From Hyalangium versicolor (lineage in GTDB: Bacteria > Myxococcota > Myxococcia > Myxococcales > Myxococcaceae): a stretch of 64,000 bases of DNA. The stretch is from positions 176,776 through 240,775 of the forward strand of contig NZ_JAHXBF010000022.1 in NCBI RefSeq assembly GCF_020103695.1, in the 5' to 3' direction. The notes beneath the pieces are model-generated. The model was not told the DNA's origin. It did no database searches and saw nothing but the letters and a program-made list of their open reading frames with translations. Positions 32,935 through 42,600 of the stretch are shown piece by piece. The position numbers and the translations under genes are program-made. Each line of letters opens with the position of its first letter. Position 1 is the stretch's first letter.

Positions 32935-34060
32935 AGTCGCGCACCCACCGGACCAGCCGCTCCAGCTCCTCGGGCTGGTTGTAGAAGTGCGGCGAGAGGC
33001 GCAAGCGGCCCCGGCGCAGCGAGAGCGTCACGTCGCGCTCGGTCAGCCAGCCGTGCAACTGCCGCGGATCTCCAGCAGGAGGCAGGAAGGTGAGGATACC
33101 GGCACGGTGCTCCGGCGCTGGGCCCGTGTCACAGCCCAGGGCCCGCAGCGCTCCCTCCAGGATGCGCAGCAACTCCTGGATGCGGGCCTCGATGACCACC
33201 GGCCCCACCTCCAGCAACAACTCCAGCGCGGCCCCGAGTGCATAGATGCCCGTATACGAGGGACTGCCCTCCTCCAGCTTCAGCGCATCCGAGCGCAGCT
33301 CGAAGTGGGCGCGGTGGAAGTTCCACGCATCCGTGGTGCTGCGCCACCCCACCAGCACGGGGCGCAGCCGGGGCAGCACGGCCTTCCTCACATACAGGAT
33401 GCCAATGCCCGCGATGCCCAGCATCCACTTGTGGCTGTCCGCGCTCAGGAAGTGGATGCCGCTGCGCTTCACGTCCACGGGCACGCAGCCCACGCTCTGG
33501 ATGCCGTCCACGCACAGCAGCACGCCGGCGCGCTCGCACACGGCCCCCAGCGCATCCAGATCCGTCCGGTAGCCACTGGCGTACTGCACGGAGCTGACCG
33601 CCACCAGCCGGGTGCGCGGAGTGAGGGCCGCCGCCACGGCCTCGGGAGTGACACCGCCCTCGCTCTCGGCGATCTCCCGCACCTCCACGCCGCGATCCTT
33701 CAGGTGCAGCCAGGGGTACACGTTGGAGGGGTACTCGAGCGACGTGGCCACGGCCACCTCGTCCCCGGGCCGCCAGTCCAGTCCCTCGGCCACCAGCCCC
33801 AATCCATGGCTGGTGTTGCGCACGAAGGCGATCTCCTCCGGCTCCGCTCCGATCAGCCGGGCCGCGAGCTTCCGGGTGTGCTCGACCCGGGCCTCCCACT
33901 GGCGCTCGTGCCGCACGCCGTGGTGCACCACGTCGTCCATCCACTCCCGCACTGCCTTGGCGGCGCGCACGCTCGTGGGCGCCACCCCCGCGTGGTTGAG
34001 GTACAGCTGCGTCTCCACGACGGGGAACTCAGCTCGGTAGGCGTCGAATGGCGAGCTCAC
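32921..34060 (-). CDS. Class V aminotransferase-fold PLP enzyme (cysteine desulfurase/epimerase-like)
   Basis: 379 residues from a GTG at 34060, preferred because it overlaps the stop of the upstream surface-protein gene (GTGA). Fold-type I landmarks: YLNHAGVAP (~20-28), FVRNTSHGLGLVAEG (~78-92), VDGIQSVG (~185) and the PLP lysine in SADSHKWMLG (~210). Family members include cysteine desulfurases, isopenicillin N epimerase-like and kynureninase-like enzymes. The long desulfurase catalytic cysteine loop is not visible, so sulfur release is doubtful. Substrate unknown. Confidence 0.82.
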   Translation of the reverse strand: MSSPFDAYRAEFPVVETQLYLNHAGVAPTSVRAAKAVREWMDDVVHHGVRHERQWEARVEHTRKLAARLIGAEPEEIAFVRNTSHGLGLVAEGLDWRPGDEVAVATSLEYPSNVYPWLHLKDRGVEVREIAESEGGVTPEAVAAALTPRTRLVAVSSVQYASGYRTDLDALGAVCERAGVLLCVDGIQSVGCVPVDVKRSGIHFLSADSHKWMLGIAGIGILYVRKAVLPRLRPVLVGWRSTTDAWNFHRAHFELRSDALKLEEGSPSYTGIYALGAALELLLEVGPVVIEARIQELLRILEGALRALGCDTGPAPEHRAGILTFLPPAGDPRQLHGWLTERDVTLSLRRGRLRLSPHFYNQPEELERLVRWVRDFTSR

Positions 34061-36507
34061 CGCGCCCCTCGCTCGGCCCGGCGGCGCGCCCACAGCGGCA
34101 CCAGCACCAGCACCAACCAGCCCACCACTCCACCGGAGGCTCCCGCCTGGCAGCTGCCAGCCACGTGGGCCTGCTGGACAACGGTCACGGTGAAGGTGCA
34201 GCTCGCCGTTCTCTGCCCCGCGTCCGTGGCCGTGGCGGTGACGACGGTCTCCCCCACAGGGAAGCGGCTGCCCGGCTCCGGGCTATAGCTCACGTGCACC
34301 TCGCCCAGGTTGTCCTCCGCCTTCGCCTCCTGGAAACGCACCTCCGTGCCCTCGGACGAGGAAGTGGCCACCTGCTGGGGCCCGGGGCAGGTGATCGTGG
34401 GCGGAGTCAAATCCAGGTTCTTCACCCAGAAGGAGCACGGCTCCGAAGCATTGCCGGCCTTGTCCTTCACCGTGAGCGTCACATGCGTCTCCCCCACCGG
34501 GAACGCACTGCCCGGCGGGTGATCGGTGATCAGGCTCAGCTCCTCCTTCGGGGTGACGGCATCGTCCGCCTGGTACGTGTAGGGCACAGGTTTCGGCTCG
34601 GCTTGATCGGCCTGGAAAACCTGATCCCCCGGACACGTGAGGCTCGGCTTCACCGTGTCCTGGATCGTGAGCGGGATCTGGCAGGTGGAGGTGCTCACCC
34701 CATCGCTGGCCGTCACATTGACGTTCGTCGTGCCCACCGGGAACACGATCCCGGATTGATGGCTGTAGCTCACATGCAGGTTCGAAGCGACCGCGTCACT
34801 CGCCGCCACGAAGTAGGTGGCCATGGCCCCGGCTGGCTCGGTGGCTTCCTGCACGATCGCCTTGGGGCACAGCAGCAGCGGGGGCGTCGTGTCCTGGACA
34901 TTGACGTTGAACTCGCAGGACTTGCTGTTCCCCGCGCCGTCCTTCGCCTCGATTGTGAGGTGCGTGTTTCCCAGCGGGTACACGCGCGCGAGGGACTGCG
35001 GCTCGGGCGTCACGCTGGGGGCGACCACCGCATCATCGAACACCGCGTAGGGAACGGAGAAGTACGAGCCATTGGAGCTGGCCGCCTCCACCTGCAGATC
35101 TCCCGGGCACAGCAGGACGGGCTTGAAGCAGTCCACCTGGTTGAGCGGGAGGACGAAGAGCACCTTCGCGCCCACCTGGGGATCATAGGCCACGAAGAAG
35201 AGCCGGCCTCCCGAGATGGTCATCTCGCTCCGGGTGGAGCTTTCCGCCGGCGGAGCGATGCCCGTGAGCCGCACCGTGCCCACCCCATCGCTCTTCCAGA
35301 GCGAGCGGCCCGAGACGCTGTCGTTGATCTCCACCAGCAGCACCCCGGCGCCCGACAGCAGCACCGAGTCGGACGGACCGGTCGAGCCGGGAACGAATTC
35401 CTTCACCAGCCGGGTTCCTGCCAGCGAACCATCGCTCCGCCAAAGCTCCGGGCCGGTGATCGAATCGTTCGCCATGAAGAACAGCTGTCCGCCCACGGCG
35501 GTGAGGTTCCGGGGAGTCGAGGAGTACGGGCCCTGCTGAATGTCCGCCACCAGGTGCGTGCTCCCGCTCGTCCCATCTCTCACCCACACCTCTTCGTCGT
35601 GATCAGTGTCCTTGAGCACGAAGAAGAGCTGGCTCCCCGCCACGGTGAGAGCCTCGGGCCGGCCCGCCGCGGTGGCGAGATTGAAGACCCGCTCGGTCAG
35701 CCCTGCCCCATTGCTCCGCCAGAGCGCCGCGTTCACGGCGCTCCCATCCGTGGCGGTGAAGTAGAGCATGCCATCCATCACCCGCAGCGAGCTGGGGGAG
35801 CTGGAACCACCGTTCCAGATGTCCTGCACCATCGCGGTCTGCGTCCCATTGCTCTTCCACAGCTCGTTGCCATGGATACCGTCATCCGCCGCGAAGAAGA
35901 GCCAACCGCCCATCGCCACCAGCTCCGAGGGGTTGGATCCTTCAGGGTCCGCGCGGATGTTCTGCACGAGAACGGTGCCCCCAGAAGTTCCATCGCTCCG
36001 CCACAGCTCGAAGCCCTGGGTCCCCTCGGCCGCGGCGAAGAACAACGTTGAGCCCACGGCGGTGAAATGGGACTGATCGCCCACCCCTCCCTTGGAAAAG
36101 CTCTTCAGACGGTCGACGGTGCTCCCATCGCTCGTCCACAGCTCCGTCGAGGACGCTCTGTCCACCGTGAAGAACAGCTTGTTGCCCACGGCTGTGAGGT
36201 GGTTGAGCGTGTCGGTGCTCCCCCAGCCCGGCGAGGACGGCAGGAGCTCGACGGCATTGGCCGTTCCCTGAGCCATCCACAGGGACGAGTCGGAGCCATT
36301 GTTCCGCACGAAATAGAGCGTGTCCGCCACATCCAGCAGCTTCTCGGCCTGGGAGAGAGTCTCGGAGCCCATCACCCGCGTGGGCACCGCGCACGGATCG
36401 CCCGGCACCGTGCCATTGCCACCGGAAGGCTGCCCGCGCGACAGCACGGGCAGCACCAGGACGGACAGGAGCAACAGCAGGTGCGCGGCGCGACGGTGGA
36501 GCCACAT
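34057..36507 (-). CDS. Surface protein: ELWxxDGT repeats, four HYR domains, MYXO-CTERM-like tail
   Basis: 816 residues from ATG 36507 (GGAGGTGA ribosome site); signal peptide LLLLLSVLVLPVLSRG. Residues ~30-420 hold about eight ELWxxDGT-type repeats (ELWRSDGTSGGT, ELWKSNGTQ, EVWVRDGTSGST, SLWKSDGVG), probably a beta-propeller. Four HYR Ig-like domains follow (each starting near PxxxCPG/CPK). The end, GSCQAGASGGVVGWLVLVLVPLWARRRAERGAR in pattern, is a Cys, a hydrophobic helix and an arginine cluster, as in MYXO-CTERM sorting tails, where the Cys is processed for cell-surface anchoring. Role: probably adhesion or matrix. Confidence 0.85.
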   Translation of the reverse strand: MWLHRRAAHLLLLLSVLVLPVLSRGQPSGGNGTVPGDPCAVPTRVMGSETLSQAEKLLDVADTLYFVRNNGSDSSLWMAQGTANAVELLPSSPGWGSTDTLNHLTAVGNKLFFTVDRASSTELWTSDGSTVDRLKSFSKGGVGDQSHFTAVGSTLFFAAAEGTQGFELWRSDGTSGGTVLVQNIRADPEGSNPSELVAMGGWLFFAADDGIHGNELWKSNGTQTAMVQDIWNGGSSSPSSLRVMDGMLYFTATDGSAVNAALWRSNGAGLTERVFNLATAAGRPEALTVAGSQLFFVLKDTDHDEEVWVRDGTSGSTHLVADIQQGPYSSTPRNLTAVGGQLFFMANDSITGPELWRSDGSLAGTRLVKEFVPGSTGPSDSVLLSGAGVLLVEINDSVSGRSLWKSDGVGTVRLTGIAPPAESSTRSEMTISGGRLFFVAYDPQVGAKVLFVLPLNQVDCFKPVLLCPGDLQVEAASSNGSYFSVPYAVFDDAVVAPSVTPEPQSLARVYPLGNTHLTIEAKDGAGNSKSCEFNVNVQDTTPPLLLCPKAIVQEATEPAGAMATYFVAASDAVASNLHVSYSHQSGIVFPVGTTNVNVTASDGVSTSTCQIPLTIQDTVKPSLTCPGDQVFQADQAEPKPVPYTYQADDAVTPKEELSLITDHPPGSAFPVGETHVTLTVKDKAGNASEPCSFWVKNLDLTPPTITCPGPQQVATSSSEGTEVRFQEAKAEDNLGEVHVSYSPEPGSRFPVGETVVTATATDAGQRTASCTFTVTVVQQAHVAGSCQAGASGGVVGWLVLVLVPLWARRRAERGAR

Positions 36508-36628
36508 GGTTGCGCTCACCTCCAGGAAGGAGCCCCACCTCCTGTCTACCGCACTCCCCCACGCGGAGGGAGCCCCGCGCCGCGTGCGCCGCGCCCATCT
36601 GCCAATGTGGCATACCCCTGAATACACG

Positions 36629-36662
36629 ACGGCCGGTGCCCTGTGTTCCGGGCACCGGCCGT
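36629..36662 (-). terminator. Probable terminator of the giant repeat lipoprotein gene
   Basis: Perfect 13-bp arms ACGGCCGGTGCCC (36629-36641) and GGGCACCGGCCGT (36650-36662), 24 bases beyond the stop at 36686. The following T-rich run on the minus strand is short, so termination may be partly factor-aided. Confidence 0.65.
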
Positions 36663-36685
36663 GTGAGGACTTCAACCGGCAGTGA

Positions 36686-39600
36686 CTAGCGGCCCGCCAG
36701 GGTCTCCGGGGGCGCGGCCAGCAGCGTCGGAGGCGGCTCGTTCGTCGTCGTCGGCACGTAGACCTTGCACGTACCGGTCGTCGTGTTGACCGAGCTGTCG
36801 TCCACCTTGAACGTCGCCGTGTACACCCGCTGGGTGTTCGTGGACGTCCGCTTGGCGCGAACCTGGAACGTGGCGTTGTTGACCACCACGATGTCGTTCG
36901 CGTCGTTCGCCGGATCGTTGCTGGTGACCTGCAGATCGTACGCCTTGGTCATGATGTCCATGTAGCCGTCGCAGCGATCCCACGCGAGCGAGCACTCGCT
37001 CAGCTGCACCGTCCGCATGCCGTTGTCCGCGGGGAACACCTTGATCGGCGGGCTGGCCTTCAGCTTCGGCGACAGGTTGTCGATGACCTCCACCGAACGC
37101 GTGACGTAGTCGGCCCAGTTGTAGGCGCCGTCACGCACGTCGTAGCGGAGCGTGTACACGCCAGGCAGCGTCTTGTTGATCTGACCCGACACGATGACGG
37201 ACGGAGACACGTCGCCGTAGCACTGGTCGTCACCCGTGGCGCCCTGCTCCACGTACGGATCCGGATCGATGTCCACCTCGGTATCAGCGTCCGTCGGATC
37301 GTCCGTCGGGCTGAAGCACTGCGTCTGGACGTTCTCCGGACCGTTGAGCGAGAGCACCGGCTTGAGGGTGTCCTGCACGTACACGGACAGGATGGCGGCG
37401 GAGATCTTGTAGCTGTCATCCCACGCCAGGTACTGCACGTAGTACAGCCCCTCCACCTCGGTCGTCGGGCCAGGCCCGAAGTCGTCCGGATCGATGTCGC
37501 CGGGGATGCCGTCGCCATCGTCGTCACCCGTGTTGTACTGGTGCACCTGGACATTGCCCTGGCACGAGTCGGTCGCCGTGGCGCCCGGGTTCTGCCACAC
37601 GTTGCCAATCGCGTGGCCCGTGCACTCGTAGAACAAGTCCATGTCCCCGTTCACCGTCAGGACCGGCGGCGTGTTGTCCACCACGTGGTAGGTGCGGGAC
37701 ACGTTGCCGGTGCTGACGTTGCCCCTGCTATCCACGGCCGTGTACGTCACCGTGAAGTCCGCGCCATCCGGGTCCGACACATTGGGCAGCGTGGCCGGCG
37801 TGCGCGTGATGCGATCGGGGGGAACGAGGCCCTCGCAGAGGTCCGTCGCCGTGGCGTCCAGCGGAGGCTGGGTGCCGCACTCGATCTCCACGTACTCCGG
37901 ACCCACCAGCGAGATCACCGGGCCCCTCGTGTCATTCACGTTCACGGTGCGCTCCAGGAAGGACTGGTTGCCGTAGTTGTCCAGCGCCCGGTACCGCACG
38001 GTGTAGGTATCCACCTTCGTGATGTCCACGCCGTTGAAGTCGAGGAAGACCTGCGGCGCGGCGGCCTGGCACGAGTCGGTGGCCGTGGCGCCCGGATCCA
38101 CGTACGGCACGCCGCACTCGGCCGCCATCGGGTTGGCACCCTTGAGCGCGAGGACCGGAGCCGTCGTGTCCTCCACCAGCACGTTGCGCACCGCCTGGGT
38201 CGTGTTCCCGCTCTCGTCCTTGGCGAAGTAGGTCACCAGGTACGCGTTCGGCACGGCCGTGTTCACGTTGGACGTCGAGGTGATGGTGGTCGTCGGCGAG
38301 CACACGTCCACGGCGGTGGCGCCCTGGTCCACGTACTCGGCCTTGCACTCCACTTTGACAGCGGCCTCACCATTGAGGGTGATGGCCGGGCCCACCGAGT
38401 CGATGATCTGCACGTTGCGGGTGACTGTGGGCGAGGTGTTGCCCACCGTGTCCTGCGCCGTGTACCGCAGTTGGTAGTTGCCGTTCACATGCATGTTCAC
38501 CGAGCCGGCGACCGTCACCGGCACGTTGCCCACGCACGCGTCCGTCGCCGTCGCGCCCGGATCGACGTAGTCGCCAGCGCTGCACTCCAGCGTCTGCTGA
38601 GCCGGGCCGTTGAGCACGATGCTCGGCGGCAGGTTGTCGTTCATCGTCACCGTGCGCTGCGTCGAGGACACCGTGGTGTGGCCCGCGTTGTCCGTCACGC
38701 TGTAGGTGATGGTGAAGTTGGCCGGCTGGTTCGGCACCGGCGCCGTCGTCTTCACGATGGACGAGGTCAGGTCACCGGAGCACGCGTCGTTCGCCGTGGC
38801 GCCCGGATCGTTGTACTCCGTGCCGCACTCGTACGTCGCGTTGAGCGGGCCCTGCACCGTGATGGTCGGGTTGAGCGTGTCCTCCACGTGCACCGTGCGG
38901 GTGACGGTCGGGGCGCTGTTCCCGGCCACATCCGTCACGTTGTAGGAGAGAACGTAGTTGTTGGGCTGGTTCGAGTTGACGGTGCCGCTGCGCACGATGG
39001 AGCCCGTGAGGTTTCCAGTGCACGCATCGTTGGCCGTCGCACCCGGATCCACGTAGGGGCTGCCGCACTCCAGGTTCTGCAGCGCCGGGCCATTGAGGGC
39101 CAGCGTGGGAGCGGCGTTGTCGTTCACGTGCACCGTGCGGACCACCGGCGAGGTGACGCTGTGGCCGGCCGGATCCGTCACGCTGTAGGTGATGGTGAAG
39201 ACGCCCGGCTGGTTCGGATTGCCCACCTGGTTCGCCACGATCTGGCTCGTCAGGTCACCGGCGCACTGGTCATTCGCCGTGGCGCCCGGATCCACGTAGG
39301 CCGCGCCGCACTCGTACGCCTGCTCGGTCGGGCCGTTGACGAGGATGGTCGGAGGCAGCGTGTCAGCCACCGACACCGCGCGGTTGACAGGGCCCGCGGT
39401 GTGGCCGGCCGTGTCGCTCACGGTGTAGCTGACGTTGTAGTTGCCCACCTGGTGCGTGTTCACCGCACCGGCCACCTGCACCTTGGCGTCCAGGTTGCCA
39501 GCGCACACGTCGGTGGCCGTGGCACCCGGATCGGTGTACTCGCCGCCACACTCCACCGACTGCGTCGGAGAGCCATTGAGGCTCAGCGTCGGCGGCAGCG

Positions 39601-42600
39601 TGTCGCTCACCGTCACCGTGCGGTCCGCGGTCACCGCGGGGTTGGACCCATCCGTCACGCTGTAGTGCACGGTGTAGGTCGCCGGCACCTTCGGATCCAC
39701 AGAGCCCGACTTGGTGATCTGCCCCGTCAGGTCCCCGGCGCACGCGTCGTTGGCCGTCGCGCCCGGATCGTTGAACTCCGAGCCGCACTCCAGGCCGGAG
39801 TTGGCATTGCCCAGCAGCGTCAGCGTCGGCGGCAGGTTGTCCACCACCGTCACCGTGCGGGTATCCGCCGAGGTAACCGTGTGGCCCGCCGGGTCCGTCA
39901 CGCTGTAGGTGATGCTGTAGTTGCCCGCCGCGCCCGAGTTCACGCTGCCGGACTTGACGATCTGCGCCGTCAGGTCGCCCGCGCACTGGTCATTGGCCGT
40001 GGCGCCCGGATCCGCGAAGGGACCGCTGCCGCACTGCACCGACTGGCTCAGCGGGCCGAGCACGTTGATGGTCGGCGCCAGCGAGTCGCTCACGTTCACC
40101 GTGCGGTGGACCGCCGGAGCCGACTGGCCCGAAGGATCCGTCACGTTGTAGGTGATCTGGTAGCTGGCCGGCTGGGCGGTGTTCACCGTGCCCGTCTTGG
40201 TGATCTGCGCCGTCAGGTCGCCGAAGCACGCGTCGTTGGCCGTGGCACCGGGGTCGGTGTACGGCGAACCGCACTCCTGCGACTGGGTGCCCGAGCCGAT
40301 GAGCGCCAGGACGGGCGGAGCGTTGTCGTTCACCGTCACCGTACGGGTGATCGGCGAGGTGTAGCTGTTCCCCGACGGGTCCTTGGCCGTGTAGGTGTAG
40401 ATGATCTGGCCCGGCTGGTTCGGGTTGCCCACGGACGTCGAGGTGACCGGCACCGTCCCGGCGCACGCGTCGAAGCCCACCGCGCCCGGATCCACGTAGG
40501 AGGTGCCGCACTCAAACGTGTCATTGACGTTGCCGTTGAGGGTGATGGCGGGCGGCAGCGTGTCGCTCACGTTCACCGTGCGGTCCACGCTGATGGTGTG
40601 GTTGGCCCCATCCGTGGCGGAGTAGTGCAGCGGGTAGGCGCCCGGCGTCATCTGGTCCACGCTGCCCGACTTGGTCACCGGCAGGGCGCCGGAGCACTGG
40701 TCGTTGGCGGTGGCACCCGGATCAGCGAACTCCGAGGCGCACTCCAGGCCCATGGTGGCCTGGCCGTTGAGCGCGATGGTCGGAGGCAGCGTGTCCGCCA
40801 CCGTGACCGTGCGGCCCGTGGCCGAGACACCGGTGTTGCCGGACGGGTCCGTCGCCGAGTAGGTGACGGTGTAGTTGCCCGGCGCGGTCGGGTCGATCAC
40901 GGTGTTGGCCACCGCAGTCAGCGCCCCGGCGCACGCGTCGTTCGCCGTCGCGCCCTCATCCGCGTACGAGCCACCGCACTCCACCGTGGCCGTGGCCGAG
41001 CCCTTGATGGTGACGACGGGCTTCTTCGTGTCGCTCACGTTCACCGTGCGGGAGACCGCCGGAGCCGCCTGGCCCGCCGGATCCGACACGTTGTAGGTGA
41101 CCTGGTAGCTGCCCGGCTGGTTGTTGTTCACCGTGCCCGTCTTCGTGATGCGGCTGGACACGTCACCGAAGCACGCGTCGTTGGCCTTGGCACCGAGGTC
41201 GTTGTACGGATCGGCGCACTCGAGCGCCACCGTCGCCGAGCCGTTGAGGACCAGGGTGGGCGGGGCGTTGTCGTTGACGTGCACCGTGCGCTGCGTGGGC
41301 GACACCGTCTGGTGGCCCGCGTTGTCCGTCACGCTGTACGAGATGGTGAAGACGCCCGGCTCGGCCTGGTTGCCCGTCTGGGTCGCCACGATGCGGTTGG
41401 TCAGGTTGCCATCGCACGTGTCGTTGGCCGTCGCGCCCTGATCCACGTAGGGCGAGCCGCACTCGTACGTCACGTTGAGATCGCCCGAGATAGCGATGGT
41501 CGGAGCCTGCGTGTCGCTCACCGTGACCGTACGCTCCGTGGTCACGGTGTGGCTGCCGTCATTCGCGCTGTAGGTCAGCGGGTAGGCGGCGGGCACCTGC
41601 ACGTTCACACCGCCGGCCTTCGTCACCGGCAGGTTGCCGACGCACTGGTCGTTGGCCGTGGCGCCCGGATCGTTGAACTCCACACCGCACTCCTGCGGCA
41701 GGTTGGCCGGACCGTTGAGGGTGATGGTCGGCGGCAGGGTGTCCGCCACCGTCACCGTGCGGCTGGTGGCCGAGGTGCCCACGTTGCCGGACGGGTCCGT
41801 CGCCGTGTAGTAGACGTTGTAGGTGTTGGGGATGTTCGCGTTCGGCGTGGAGGTGGGCACTGCCGCCAGCGTCCCGGCGCACGCGTCGCTCGCCGTGGCG
41901 CCCGGGTCGTTGTACGCGCCACCGCACTCCACGGAGACCGTGGTCTGGCCGGTGAGCGTCACCGTCGGAGCCAGGGTGTCCTTCACCGTCACCGTGCGGT
42001 CGGCCGACACGCTGTGGCCGTTGCCGTCGCTCACCGTGTAGTGGAGCCCGTACGGCCCAGGCAGCTGCGCGTTGACCGAGCCCGTCTTGGTGATGTTCGC
42101 GGTGATGTTGCCAGCGCACTGGTCGCTGGCCGTGGCGCCTGGGTCGGTGTACGTGCCACCGCACTCGAGCGTCGAGGGAGAAGCGCCCAGCAGCGTCAGC
42201 GTCGGCGCCAGCGTGTCGCTCACCGTCACCGTGCGGTGCGAGGCCGACGTGGTCGTGTTGCCCGACGGGTCCGTCGCGCTGTACGTCACGTCGTAGTTGC
42301 CAGGGGCGTTCGGGTTGGCCGGGCTGTTGACCGTGACCGTCAGCGCGCCGGCGCACGCGTCATTGGCCGAGGCGCCCGGATCCGCGTACGCGCCGCCGCA
42401 TTCCACGTTCTGGCTCAGCGGGCCATTGACCGTGACGGTCGGGCCCTGCGTGTCGCTCACCGTGACGGTACGCGTCACCGGAGTCGCGGCATTGTTCTTC
42501 GGATCCTTCACGTTGTAGGTGATGGTCTGAGGCGTACCCAGCTGCTTGTTGTTCACCGTGCCCGTCTTGGAGATGGCGCTCGTCAGGTTGCCGTAGCACT

